Part shown: positions 1 to 8,600 of the stretch, in pieces
Numbering within the stretch: position 1 is the stretch's first letter
How the letters are laid out: each line of letters begins with the position of its first letter
Source: Candidatus Thorarchaeota archaeon
Lineage (GTDB): Archaea > Asgardarchaeota > Thorarchaeia > Thorarchaeales > Thorarchaeaceae
Length of the DNA stretch: 9,224 bases
Reading direction: 5' to 3'
Assembly: GCA_016840825.1 (NCBI GenBank)
Contig: JAEORN010000094.1
Location: 1-9,224 of the forward strand
The notes under the pieces: model-generated
What the model was told of the DNA's origin: nothing
The model's database searches: none
The model's input: the letters and a program-made list of their open reading frames with translations, nothing else
Position numbers and translations under genes: made by a program

Positions 1-1439
1 AACGAATGGACCTGATGTTGGACATCGGTCTCTACTACCTTAGCTTGAATCGTCGAGCTGATACCATCTCTGGTGGTGAGCTTCAGAGAACTCGACTAAG
101 CACTCAGATTGGATCAGAGCTTATGGGAATGCTTGTTGTTCTTGATGAACCTTCGATTGGACTTCATCCTCGGGATGGGATTAAGGTAATTGATACTCTC
201 AAGAAGCTACGTGATGTTGGCAACACAGTGATTGTTGTCGAGCATGATGTTGAAACGATGAAGGCTGCTGATCACATAATTGAGATGGGCCCGGGTCCAG
301 GAGTTCATGGAGGGAGGGTTGTTGCACAAGGGCTCATTGATGATATTCGGCTACAAGAAGAATCTATCACCGGGCAGTATCTTACAGGCACGAAACGAAT
401 CGTAATACCTGATCATCGACGATTATCCAATGGACATGCATTAAGAATTTATAATGCACGAGAGAATAACCTGAAGGGTGTTGATGTAGAGATTCCTCTT
501 GGTCTCTTCGTATGCATTACAGGTGTATCTGGTTCTGGTAAAAGTAGTTTGATTAATGAGATTCTCTATAAGAAGCTGCATTCTGTCTTCAGAGATCGAC
601 GTATCATTCCTGGAAAGCATGATAGAATTGAAGGAATCGAGAATCTCCGAGATGTGAGAAATATCGATCAGTCTAGCATAGGACAATCTTCGAGGTCAAA
701 CCCAGCAACCTATGTTGGTTTCTTTGACAAGATTCGATCATTATTCGCTGATCTCCCTGAAGCGAAAGAGAACCTCTACGAGATGCCTGATTTTAGCTTC
801 AACCAGAATAGTGGTGGCAGATGTCCCGAATGCAAGGGTGAGGGAATAGTAACTACTCAATTACAATTCATGCCTGACATCGAAAGCATCTGTCCCGCTT
901 GCAAAGGCAATCGATATACGAAAGAGATTCTTGAGATTAAGTACAAGGGGAAGAACATCGCACAGGTTCTCGATATGACCGTGGAGGAAGCAATATCCTT
1001 CTTTGGAGATGTCAACCTAATTCATCACAAGCTTAAGACGATGGACGAGCTAGGCCTTGGATATATCAAACTTGGCCAGCCATCGAATCAGTTGAGTGGT
1101 GGCGAGTCGCAACGTATCAAACTCGCCAAAGAGCTCGGGAAGCTAAAGGCTTCGAGTGACACCTTGTACATTTTCGACGAACCGACAACGGGTCTCCATC
1201 TCGCTGATATTCAGAAGCTCTTGGATTGCTTGAATCGGCTTGTAGAACAGGGGAACAGTATTCTTGTTATTGAGCATCATATGGATGTCATAAAGAGTGC
1301 GGATTATGTGATAGATCTTGGACCATCAGGTGGTGAAGAGGGTGGCGAGATCATAGCTATTGGAACACCAGAAGATGTGGCAAAAGTTGACAAATCATTC
1401 ACTGGCAAGTTCCTAAAGGAAGTCATTCAGGCGGTGTAA
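1..1439 (+). CDS. uvrA: UvrA excinuclease ATPase subunit, C-terminal half (5' truncated by window)
   Basis: UvrA is the DNA-damage-recognising ABC ATPase of nucleotide excision repair; it works as a dimer that loads UvrB. The frame is already open at base 3, so the gene starts upstream. Counting from the first visible Met (base 6), residues 21-28 are the first ATPase's signature (ISGGELQR) and 45-54 its Walker B ([10 protein letters not shown]), with switch His 80. The second ATPase follows: Walker A GVSGSGKS at 173-180, the DQSSIG...RSNPATY segment at 221-236, a zinc finger with Cys 273/276 and 296/299, signature LSGGESQR at 363-370, Walker [11 protein letters not shown] at 389-398 and switch His 424. 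The ending TGKFLKEV is typical of UvrA C-termini. From memory, the wording of the zinc-finger region ([18 protein letters not shown]) and the ELGKLK segment matches the Bacteroidetes/UvrA2-type branch more than E. coli UvrA. All ATPase motifs look intact. The upstream half, including any UvrB-binding domain, is outside the window. Confidence 0.95.
   Translation, partial: RMDLMLDIGLYYLSLNRRADTISGGELQRTRLSTQIGSELMGMLVVLDEPSIGLHPRDGIKVIDTLKKLRDVGNTVIVVEHDVETMKAADHIIEMGPGPGVHGGRVVAQGLIDDIRLQEESITGQYLTGTKRIVIPDHRRLSNGHALRIYNARENNLKGVDVEIPLGLFVCITGVSGSGKSSLINEILYKKLHSVFRDRRIIPGKHDRIEGIENLRDVRNIDQSSIGQSSRSNPATYVGFFDKIRSLFADLPEAKENLYEMPDFSFNQNSGGRCPECKGEGIVTTQLQFMPDIESICPACKGNRYTKEILEIKYKGKNIAQVLDMTVEEAISFFGDVNLIHHKLKTMDELGLGYIKLGQPSNQLSGGESQRIKLAKELGKLKASSDTLYIFDEPTTGLHLADIQKLLDCLNRLVEQGNSILVIEHHMDVIKSADYVIDLGPSGGEEGGEIIAIGTPEDVAKVDKSFTGKFLKEVIQAV
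1433..1436 (+). promoter_or_regulatory. Shine-Dalgarno-like GGTG setting the TTG start of the GNAT-OB gene
   Basis: GGTG lies within the last codons of uvrA, six bases before the TTG at 1443. It resembles the archaeal GGTGA ribosome-binding core. No in-frame ATG exists until deep inside the acetyltransferase domain, so this site plus the conserved N-terminus supports the TTG start and translational coupling with uvrA. Confidence 0.5.
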
Positions 1440-1442
1440 AAA

Positions 1443-2234
1443 TTGACAAATGAAATTTCTATAGAACGTGCAAAACCAGAGGATGCAGAAACTCTTGCTG
1501 ATATCTCAAAACGGGCATTCGATTCTGATATAGATGTCGGAGCCATTAAACCCGGTGGTCCCGATGGCTACGACTCAATTGAAGTACATAGAAGGGATAC
1601 TCAACTGGATAGAACTGATTACTGGAAGTTTCTTTTCAATGACAAGATTGTAGGAGGCACACGAGTCTACAAAGCATCAGAAGATCATGGGTATATCTAT
1701 GGTGTATTCATTGACCCAGATTTTCATAGAAGAGGAATTGGAACAGAAACATTTCGACTTATCGAGAGCAAATACCCTGAAGTAAAGAAATGGATTTTGG
1801 ATACACCAGTATGGAATGTTCGAACAAAAGCATTCTATGAGAAGATGGGTTTCAAACAGGAGGGAATACTCAGATGGACTCCGGCATTCGATTTGAGATA
1901 TTATGTGAAGATTATTGACAGTTCCTATCAAACTAGATTTACTTCCATTAGCGACCTTCAAGATGGAATGAAAGGATTAGTAGTCAAGGGAAGAGCTTAT
2001 GATATTTCGGAAAGAAGGAACGTAACATCCCGAGATGGAAAGCCTCTAGAAGTTGCTAACGCGACACTCACAGATGAAACTGGATCTGTGAATCTTGTCC
2101 TATGGAATGACACAATCAGACAGGTAAATGAAGGTGAAGACATCATAATTGAGAACGGGTATGTCAGCTCCTACGAGGGGAAGTTGCAACTTGGTGTCAG
2201 TAGAGAAGGATTGATAATAATCAGGCAAACTTGA
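1443..2234 (+). CDS. GNAT acetyltransferase fused to an RPA/SOSS-B-like OB-fold domain
   Basis: A 263-residue two-domain protein. Residues 4 to about 157 are a GNAT N-acetyltransferase: ISIERAKPED is a typical first strand, YGVFIDPDFHRRGIGTETF (86-104) holds the acetyl-CoA pyrophosphate loop (R97-G98-x-G100), and NVRTKAFYEKMGFKQEG (125-141) is the family's C-terminal helix and strand. Residues about 168-260 are an OB fold of the archaeal SSB/RPA70/SOSS-B type, shown by GLVVKGRAYDISERR, the RDGK turn, ATLTDETGSVNLVLWND (207-223), GEDIIIENGY and KLQLGVSREG. The OB family binds single-stranded nucleic acid; the GNAT substrate cannot be told. The start is TTG, three bases after the uvrA stop and preceded by GGTG, so an operon with uvrA is likely. 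Such a pairing suggests acetylation targeted to DNA-bound proteins or to RNA/DNA, which is inference. The 3' end faces the next gene with a 9-nt gap. Confidence 0.88.
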   Translation: MTNEISIERAKPEDAETLADISKRAFDSDIDVGAIKPGGPDGYDSIEVHRRDTQLDRTDYWKFLFNDKIVGGTRVYKASEDHGYIYGVFIDPDFHRRGIGTETFRLIESKYPEVKKWILDTPVWNVRTKAFYEKMGFKQEGILRWTPAFDLRYYVKIIDSSYQTRFTSISDLQDGMKGLVVKGRAYDISERRNVTSRDGKPLEVANATLTDETGSVNLVLWNDTIRQVNEGEDIIIENGYVSSYEGKLQLGVSREGLIIIRQT

Positions 2235-2243
2235 GCTTAGTTC

Positions 2244-2792
2244 TTACAATTCTAACTCCATGTAGAACCAATGATGTCTCAAGGGTATTGGCACCTCGGA
2301 TTCTGCATATTCAGGAATTTTCTTGAATCCGACACTCGTGTATACATACTGCGCTGTATCCATGAATCCACCAGTGTCCAATCGCAATGCGGTATACTCT
2401 AATTGCTTGGCAGATTCTATTAGCTTCTTCAATAACTGTTTGCCAAATCCTTTACCTCTGTGCTCTGGTTTGACATACATTCGTTCGATTTCGCCTACAT
2501 TCTCATCATATCTTGTTAGAGAGCCCATACCTATTGTCTTGCCTGCTTCCTCAAGAATGAACAATCTGCCATCCTCTGGTGCTATCGACGTAAAACTCTC
2601 ATATTTTGAACGCACGTACTTTTCTATAGTCATACCCATATTCTTTATGAAATCAATTCCATAACGCTTCTGGACTTGGTCTGCAATCCAACTAACGTAA
2701 TCGATGTTGAGCTGAATAAAATCATCTCTGTGTTTGATTGGATCATATAGTGTGAAAACTACCAAGTTAATCCCTTCATGAGTTCTTTCCAT
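2244..2792 (-). CDS. GNAT family N-acetyltransferase (stand-alone)
   Basis: A 182-residue single-domain GNAT enzyme, transferring acetyl from acetyl-CoA to an amine of unknown identity. Motif A is clear: GEIERMYVKPEHRGKGFGKQ (100-119), with the CoA loop R112-G-K-G-F-G117 and the following helix LLKKLIESAKQ. The later AQYVYTSVGFKKIPEY (147-162) is the usual C-terminal Tyr-containing helix and strand. The N-terminal 70 residues are less conserved and helical (IDYVSWIADQVQKRYG), as expected for the substrate-selecting part. The ATG start has no ribosome site, but a TATA-like box 20-28 bases upstream fits a leaderless transcript. It is convergent with the GNAT-OB gene; the two acetyltransferases are not close copies (different N-termini and no OB fold here). 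Soluble cytoplasmic protein. Confidence 0.9.
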   Translation of the reverse strand: MERTHEGINLVVFTLYDPIKHRDDFIQLNIDYVSWIADQVQKRYGIDFIKNMGMTIEKYVRSKYESFTSIAPEDGRLFILEEAGKTIGMGSLTRYDENVGEIERMYVKPEHRGKGFGKQLLKKLIESAKQLEYTALRLDTGGFMDTAQYVYTSVGFKKIPEYAESEVPIPLRHHWFYMELEL

Positions 2793-2811
2793 TAGAGAAT
2801 CATTAGTAATA

Positions 2812-2820
2812 ATATTTATG
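2812..2820 (-). promoter_or_regulatory. TATA-like box of the GNAT gene (leaderless spacing)
   Basis: On the minus strand this reads CATAAATAT, with its centre about 24 bases before the ATG at 2792. Archaeal TATA boxes sit about 25 bases before the transcription start, so transcription would begin at or next to the start codon. This agrees with the absence of a ribosome-binding site. Confidence 0.5.
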
Positions 2821-2849
2821 GATTACTAGAGAGTCCGTTGTATGAATGG

Positions 2850-2956
2850 ATCCTCCTGTTGATTAGAATACATTTTCTTTCTATTGGACTAATACCTAAG
2901 GTAGCTTCGATAATCCACTCATTGCGCAGCATCATACTGACATCAATCAGGAGGAT
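2850..2956. repeat. Imperfect inverted repeat around a ~78-bp spacer
   Basis: The arm at 2850-2863 (ATCCTCCTGTTGAT) and the reverse complement of 2942-2956 (ATCCTCCTGATTGAT) agree over nine consecutive bases and then over TGAT, with one short mismatch/gap. No gene lies between the arms. It could be a long-range RNA stem, a regulator site pair or a remnant of a small element. Each arm contains GGAGG on one strand, but no start codon follows at a usable distance. Confidence 0.4.
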
Positions 2957-2958
2957 AA

Positions 2959-2987
2959 GCGATCATATACGGTGAATCGTATATCGC
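2959..2987 (-). terminator. Hairpin just past the CPBP protease stop, possible terminator
   Basis: GCGATCATATAC (2959-2970) pairs with GTATATCGC (2979-2987) around an 8-base loop, giving nine pairs with a 3-base bulge. It begins eight bases beyond the stop codon of the protease gene on the minus strand. No U-rich tract follows, so it is not a classic intrinsic terminator; it may protect the 3' end or be incidental. The rest of the 2793-2994 gap shows the inverted repeat, the GNAT promoter and nothing else recognisable. Confidence 0.35.
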
Positions 2988-2994
2988 GGGACTG

Positions 2995-3927
2995 CTAGGG
3001 TATGACATTTTCATCTGTATTAATCTCATCTTTTCCGATGTCATCAGACAACCACCTAGATGTGAAGAATCTAGTCCACAGAATCATGAGAGTTGTTGGA
3101 ACAATACCGAGTGAGAGTGTAACGCTATAGAGGCCCTGAACTTCGATTGAAGCATTGGTCTGAATATAGCCAACCAATGTACTGATGAATGCATTGCCCA
3201 GATAGTGGACAATCATCGGAGGTAGAAGGCTTTTTGTCTTGATAAAGGCGTATCCGTAAAACAGACCGATGATAGAAGCCCAGATGGTCTGCCAGAATGC
3301 CCACACCGGGTCTGCACCAAACACAATGCTGACCAAGTGCATGAATCCGAAACCAACCGATGAAAAGATGATCGATTCGCGTTCCGAATACTTGTTCAGA
3401 AAAACCGTCAGGACGATGCCTCTAAACGCTATCTCCTCAAAGATGCTTGGGAATGAAAGGAGGAAACTAGGCGAAGCGGGAGGAAGGTCTTTTGAGGGGT
3501 CAAAAACCTGCTGGATAAAATTCCAGTCTATTGGTTGTCCTTCAGAGAACCGGTAGATAAATGACGCAGCAATCTGCGACAGAGCCAAGATGGCATAGCA
3601 GGACAGTGCAAGTAGTACAAGACGGAAGAATGGTTGTATTCTTGTCAATCCGATGTCGTCCAGATATTCCCTAAATGTTCTTTTTCCCTTTGGGATATGC
3701 AGAACGAATGGTGCAACTAAGAAGACAGTCAGCATGTGATACGAGAGTGCTGTGACTATCGTGAAGGCATATGAGTCGAGTGGCAATCCGGTCAATACGA
3801 AGACTAAGATACCTGCTAAAATACTTAGCAATGCTGTAGTTAGAATAATGGCCGAAAGTGATAGCCAGGGATGCTCGAACATTCGGAACTTCCTCTTTTC
3901 TGTATGGTTGGGATTTTCTTTTTCCAT
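2995..3927 (-). CDS. CPBP family intramembrane glutamic protease (Abi/CAAX-like)
   Basis: A 310-residue polytopic membrane protein of the CPBP (CAAX protease and bacteriocin-processing, Abi) family. The three family motifs are present. Motif 1 is SIFEEIAFRGIVL, with the catalytic pair E164-E165 and R169. Motif 2 is SVGFGFMHLV, with H197. Motif 3 is PPMIVHYLGNAF, with H241 and N245. Hydrophobic segments at about 25-47, 52-77, 100-124, 187-205, 211-231, 237-255 and 266-288 fit a seven- to eight-helix core, with charged, probably cytoplasmic tails. Family members cleave prenylated CAAX proteins, process or confer immunity to peptides, or have unknown substrates; no CAAX partner is visible here. 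A GTG at 3936 is also in frame, but the ATG at 3927 has AGGTGG five bases upstream and is preferred. It lies 92 bases after the MFS stop with its own TATA-like box. Confidence 0.92.
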   Translation of the reverse strand: MEKENPNHTEKRKFRMFEHPWLSLSAIILTTALLSILAGILVFVLTGLPLDSYAFTIVTALSYHMLTVFLVAPFVLHIPKGKRTFREYLDDIGLTRIQPFFRLVLLALSCYAILALSQIAASFIYRFSEGQPIDWNFIQQVFDPSKDLPPASPSFLLSFPSIFEEIAFRGIVLTVFLNKYSERESIIFSSVGFGFMHLVSIVFGADPVWAFWQTIWASIIGLFYGYAFIKTKSLLPPMIVHYLGNAFISTLVGYIQTNASIEVQGLYSVTLSLGIVPTTLMILWTRFFTSRWLSDDIGKDEINTDENVIP

Positions 3928-3932
3928 ATATA

Positions 3933-3938
3933 CCACCT
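3933..3938 (-). promoter_or_regulatory. Shine-Dalgarno AGGTGG selecting ATG 3927
   Basis: The minus strand reads AGGTGG-TATAT-ATG, a five-base spacer. The alternative GTG at 3936-3934 lies inside this motif and would have no ribosome site at proper distance, so the ATG is the better start and removes three residues from the longest frame. Confidence 0.6.
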
Positions 3939-3962
3939 GAGGTGTTTCAGAAAATCATTAAA

Positions 3963-3973
3963 CTATATTTTAA
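3963..3973 (-). promoter_or_regulatory. TATA-like box of the CPBP protease gene
   Basis: The minus strand reads TTAAAATATAG, about 36-46 bases upstream of ATG 3927. Transcription starting about 25 bases downstream would give a leader of roughly 12-15 bases that includes the AGGTGG site. Independent transcription from the MFS gene is therefore possible. Confidence 0.45.
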
Positions 3974-4019
3974 CTGATGTACCAACGTAAGATTTCATTT
4001 CTACTCAGACTTCTTTCTG

Positions 4020-5489
4020 TTACTCATCAAGAACATCGGCATCCAAATCACTGGCTTCTAATGGTGTTCTCTGTTTAGCTTCATCCAAGATCGGCATTGG
4101 ATAAGAGAAACCTCGTTTCGTCAAGATGGCCCCAATGCCTGCAAGAAGTGCGAGGAATAGCAATGCAGGTGGGAATCCGATGATTTCTATCGTAGGTCCA
4201 ACAATCAAGATCTGAGGAAGCGCAAAGAGAATTGTCAATGTAGGAATAAGAGAGTATACACTATTACGTATCCTAGATGGAACGACATCGATAAGGATAC
4301 GTTGGGTAAGGATATTCTGAAAAGAATACAAAAGTCCGCCAACCACAAATGCAAAGAACATCAATGTGACTGGGATGAACGAGTCCACCGGAATTGCTAG
4401 TAAGAGGATGTCTGTGTTTGGGAAATACAACTCTATGATAGCACCACCCATAAGGGGCGGGAATATGAAGACTAGTATTGCAAAGAATATGTAGAAGAAA
4501 CACCCACAGGTTTGGATTAATTGAAATCTTGGAATCCACTTTCTTGGCTCGAATCTCTGTGACCATACCCCGGATCTCTCATCGGTAAAGATGCCCGGAA
4601 TTCGTAGCAGTGTTCTGAAGCTTGCAACAGCTACGTCGGTAAGCATGAAGGCATAGAATAGAGGAAAGATGATGAAGTTCGACCAAGCAATCATTGTACT
4701 GAACACCAGCGTACCTCCAAGAAGTAACCACTTGATGAGAGGATCCGAATAGATGAACTTCACTCCCGATTTCAGGATGTCAATATAGGAATCTTCCTCT
4801 TGGGCCTCTTGAGCTCGTTTTTCATCAACTTCTGGAAAATCTCTCACAAGTTGCATGATTAATATCGCAACTACTATGGAAACTATTGCCTCAAGTTGAA
4901 AAATCCATGGTCTTCCTAACAGTGCCGCTAGAACACTACCTGGAACAATCGCGATAGTCGAAAAAAGAGTGATCAGCATCATAAGTCGACCTTGAAAAAC
5001 ACCATATTGCTTACGATCCTCATCTCCAGGAATTGCCACTTGGAAATTATTATCGAACCAAGCTCCCCAAGCTCCACTCTCCTGTGACCCTGCTATTCCC
5101 AGTAGCAAGTAGATGAGAATGAAGATGAAGAAAGGCGTTTCAGGAGTCACAATTGATGTAAGGTATAAAGACACTCCATAACAAAGATAGGCTGAACTGA
5201 GGACATAACGATGACCAATATGGTCTCCTAGAGAACCTGAGGGATAATCAAGTAAGGTTTGGGTGCTAAGCTGAATCACCAGTAGGATGCTGACAAAAGT
5301 CAACCCTTGGATGTATTGCCCTGGTCCACCTCCTAAAGCTTCAGCAATGAAGATGATGTGAAATGTTGATGATAATGCTAGAATGCCCGTAATGAATGGC
5401 ATCAATATCATCATAGTCTTTGCGAGTTTCAGCAATCTTTCATTGGACTCAGTAAATCCAAAGAAGGAAGAGGTCTTACTCACACACAA
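4020..5489 (-). CDS. Major facilitator superfamily transporter
   Basis: A protein of up to 489 residues with about 12 hydrophobic helices, the MFS layout of secondary transporters in the cytoplasmic membrane. After the second helix comes an MFS motif A: SGSLGDHIGHRYVL (84-97), with the conserved G-x-L-x-D-x-x-G and Arg. A charged central loop (about 216-240, FPEVDEKRAQEAQEED) separates the two six-helix halves, and a second-half motif-A counterpart is at about 400-412 (DVVPSRIRNSVYS). The acidic tail ends DLDADVLDE. The substrate cannot be told; homologues include multidrug exporters. No ATG precedes the first helix: TTG at 5489 or GTG at 5483 are the likely starts, and a TATA-like box 24-31 bases upstream of the TTG supports a leaderless start there. 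The first ATGs (residues 26-27) would clip the cytoplasmic N-terminus. Divergent from the giant UvrA gene. Confidence 0.9.
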   Translation of the reverse strand: MCVSKTSSFFGFTESNERLLKLAKTMMILMPFITGILALSSTFHIIFIAEALGGGPGQYIQGLTFVSILLVIQLSTQTLLDYPSGSLGDHIGHRYVLSSAYLCYGVSLYLTSIVTPETPFFIFILIYLLLGIAGSQESGAWGAWFDNNFQVAIPGDEDRKQYGVFQGRLMMLITLFSTIAIVPGSVLAALLGRPWIFQLEAIVSIVVAILIMQLVRDFPEVDEKRAQEAQEEDSYIDILKSGVKFIYSDPLIKWLLLGGTLVFSTMIAWSNFIIFPLFYAFMLTDVAVASFRTLLRIPGIFTDERSGVWSQRFEPRKWIPRFQLIQTCGCFFYIFFAILVFIFPPLMGGAIIELYFPNTDILLLAIPVDSFIPVTLMFFAFVVGGLLYSFQNILTQRILIDVVPSRIRNSVYSLIPTLTILFALPQILIVGPTIEIIGFPPALLFLALLAGIGAILTKRGFSYPMPILDEAKQRTPLEASDLDADVLDE

Positions 5490-5625
5490 ACACCCGGACC
5501 TACTCAGCTTCCCTATTAATCAATCTACTGGACATGGGAAGATTTACAGGATTACTCGTCTATGATGAGTGAAATAGACATATTGTAGTTTAGCATGAGA
5601 AGATACGTCGACGAGATGCAATCCG
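5490..5625. promoter_or_regulatory. Divergent promoter region between MFS and giant UvrA-like gene
   Basis: This 136-base gap must hold promoters for both flanking genes. Leftward, the minus strand reads ATTAATAG at 5513-5520, centred about 27 bases from the TTG of the MFS gene. Rightward, only a weak AT-rich element (ACATATTG, 5578-5585) is seen, about 41-48 bases before the ATG at 5626, and no ribosome-binding site precedes that ATG. No clear operator palindrome was found. Confidence 0.4.
5513..5520 (-). promoter_or_regulatory. TATA-like box of the MFS gene
   Basis: ATTAATAG on the minus strand ends 23 bases before the TTG at 5489, the spacing of an archaeal TATA box for a transcript beginning at the start codon. 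It supports TTG 5489 or GTG 5483 as translation start. Confidence 0.4.
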
Positions 5626-8600
5626 ATGAAGATCAAGGTTAGAGGTGCGAGAGAGCATAATCTGAAGAACATAGATATCGATCTAGTTGACGGTCTAACT
5701 GTCGTATCAGGCGTTTCAGGATCTGGAAAGACTTCGTTGATTTTTGACACTCTCTATAATGAAGCACGGCGCAGATTCCTTGATGTCTATAATATGGGAC
5801 GAGTGACCTCCAAGCTATCTCCCTCTGATGTAGATTCCATTACGGGCATCGGCCCAACAATTGCAGTTGAACAGAATCTACTGAATAGGAATCCCAACTC
5901 AACACTTGCTTCAGCTTCAGGGATGCATCCATTCCTTAGGATTCTCTTTGCTCGCTTTGGAATAAGACATTGTCATAGATGTAGCACTCCCTTCTCTCTT
6001 CTAACTGATGATGAGATTGTACAGCAATTGCAGAAAATAACAAAGAAGGATTCTGTTTCGCTGTCAGCGATTCTGGTTCGGAAAAGCAAAGGTAGTCATA
6101 AGACACTTATCGCTCTCCTAAGAAAGCACTTTGCCTTATCTGACATCGTGGTAGATGGAAAGTCGATAACAAGCGATTCTCTCGATCCCCTGCACGAACA
6201 TGATATCGATCTCATTATTGCTAGATTCACTAGTAAGCCTAAGGTGTCAGAATTACGCCAAGCTGTTATCAATGCGGCCGCTCTTGGCTCAGGCGCACTC
6301 TCTATTCGCGTTGCTGGTAGAGATATCCGTTATGCCCTAACAAATCAATGTACCGAGTGCGGCACCTCTTTCGGGGATTTAGAACCTAAACACTTCAATC
6401 GTCGGTGTGATGTTTGCAAGGGTAGTGGTTGTTCCTCTTGTCATGAAACAGGAATGGATTCTCAAGCAGCATCAGTTACAATAAATGGACTTAGGCTTAC
6501 TGATGTCCTACAGCTAAGTGTTGATGATCTTAGATCTGAACTTGGCGGTTTGGGATTACCACAGACTGCCCAGCGTTTACTTACAGAAGTGGATAGAAGA
6601 TTAAAGGCGTTGCAGTCTGTTGGTTTGGGTTACGTGGAGCTGAGGAGGCCTTCTCCAAGTCTTTCTCGAGGTGAGAGTCAGCGTGTTCGTCTAGCCATAT
6701 CCTTAACAAGTAGATTGGAGGACATTGTGCATCTATTGGACGAGCCAACTATTGGACAGCATCCAAAAGACACTCAACGCATCCTGCCTGCATTTCGTGA
6801 CCTCCCCGGACCAGTAATCTATGTTGAGCATGATTCAATCGCTGCTGCTTATGCTGATCATGCAGTTGACATTGGTCCAGGAGCTGGCATAAATGGAGGC
6901 AAGATAGTATTTACAGGAACTCCCAAGGGCCTCTGGAGTTCCGAAACAATTTCAGGACGATATTTCAGTCATTTAGATTCAGTCTATCGTCCCAAACCGA
7001 GAGACCCTCCTTCTGAGTTCTTTACTATTAAGGGTGCTAGAAAACATAATCTTCAGGACATTGATGTTCCTATCCCTCTATCACGATTCACTGTAATCAC
7101 TGGTATATCTGGTTCAGGAAAGAGTACACTTGTAGCTCACACACTTGTTCCATCTCTTCAAACAGGGAAATCAGTTGGATGCAATGGGATAGAGGGTAAA
7201 GCCCCTACTCCTGTAATAGTGGATCAGAAGCCTATTGGCAAGAACCCCCGTTCAAACCCCGCAACCTACACAAAGCTCGCTGATGTCATCAGAGATATCT
7301 TTGCAGATGAAACCAAGCTTTCCAAATCCCATTTCTCGTTCAATACTCCTGAGGGTGGATGCAGTGAGTGCAAAGGGATGGGAAGCATCGAAGTCAAGAT
7401 GAGATACCTCCCCTCGTTCTGGATAATCTGTTCTGAATGTAATGGTAAGCGATTCAAGGAAGATGTGCTTGATTCAAAGGTCAAATTCGGTTCTAGACAT
7501 CTCTCTATAGCTGACATATATGAAATGTCGATTGAAGATGTAAGGGATATCCTTGTCGATGAGAAGAGGATTCCAGATAATAAACGTAAGAGTGCTGTTA
7601 GAATTCTGAATGCACTGGTTGATATTGGACTTGGATATCTTAGCTTAGGCCAGTCCTCTCCAACTTTGAGCGGTGGAGAAAGTCAGAGAGTCAAGCTGGC
7701 TAAACACCTCGGGAAAAGTACGCTTAGAGATAAGATGCTAATTCTTGATGAGCCTTCCACAGGACTGCATGCAGCCGATCTCTCTGGATTGCTGAAGGTT
7801 CTCGATCGGCTAGTACAAGCGGGAGCTACACTCATAGTCGTTGAACATAACTTGGATGTCATTCGAAGTGCTGATTGGGTTGTTGACTTAGGTCCAGGAG
7901 CTGGTCCTGCAGGAGGTCGTCTTCTCTTTGCTGGCCCCTTTGAAGATCTACTTAAAATCAAAACTAGTCCTACATCTCAAGCAATTCGAGATGAGGTGGC
8001 GATTGCACCCAAGGATTCAAGCGAGTCTGAACCTCATTATGTTTCCCAGAACATCACTATAAGGAAAGCCTCAGCAAACAACCTTCAGAATGTTGATGCT
8101 GATATCCCTAAGGGCAAGCTGACTGTAGTAACAGGTATTTCAGGGTCTGGTAAGAGTTCACTAGTGCGGGATGTCCTTCAAGCTGAAGCCGAACGACGAT
8201 TCTATGAAACTCTCTCGGTATATGAACGGCATGCAACGAGCGAAGGTCCGGAGGCTCCAGTTGAAAGTGTTTCAGGATTAGGAGTGACCCTCTCAATCAG
8301 TTCTCGGCGAAGGCGAGGGGCTGGATATTGGTCTGTCTACGCCCGTAGAACTACTGTTGGTTTAGTCACAGAGATTAGCCGAAATCTACATGTGCTCTTT
8401 TCACGAATTGGAGAATGGAAATGTCCTTCCTGTGGTTCTAAACTATCTCGTGCTGAGAAATGGATCTGTAGGAAATGTGGATTTACTGAGAGCTTGTTTA
8501 AACCAAGAGATTTCAATTCTCGTACCTATACATCTGCATGTGAAACTTGTAGCGGAGTAGGTAGTCAACAGATTCCTGTCCCAGAGAAGCTCATCATTCA

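Noticed and set aside
441..686. Reverse-strand open frame of 81 codons inside uvrA
   Set aside because: It overlaps well-conserved UvrA sequence including Walker A and shows no recognisable protein features.
1677..1961. Reverse-strand open frame of 94 codons inside the GNAT-OB gene
   Set aside because: It lies opposite the conserved acetyl-CoA motif and has a composition with no domain pattern; a shadow frame.
2323..2664. Forward open frame of 113 codons opposite the GNAT gene
   Set aside because: It is fully antisense to a clear GNAT domain; no motif of its own.
4273..4566. 97-codon minus-strand frame within the MFS gene
   Set aside because: It is an alternative frame of the same strand as a clear membrane transporter, with no family features.
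5578..5585. ACATATTG as a firm promoter of the giant UvrA gene
   Set aside because: The match to a TATA box is weak and the spacing to ATG 5626 would leave a leader without a ribosome site; kept only as a possibility in the divergent region.
5595..5642. 15-codon upstream frame (MRRYVDEMQSDEDQG) overlapping the giant UvrA start
   Set aside because: It is out of frame with UvrA, has no ribosome site and is of chance length; a regulatory leader cannot be argued from one sequence.
5544..5750. Reverse-strand frame overlapping the start of the giant UvrA gene
   Set aside because: It is opposite the conserved Walker A of module I and has no ribosome site or domain.
7683..7961. Reverse-strand 92-codon frame inside module II
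   Set aside because: Its Ser/Pro/Arg-rich translation is the mirror of conserved signature and Walker B codons.
8041..8160. Possible gene boundary between a complete UvrA-like protein and a second gene
   Set aside because: The frame is continuous through 7980-8110 with no stop, and no start codon with ribosome site precedes module III, so a single fused gene fits better.
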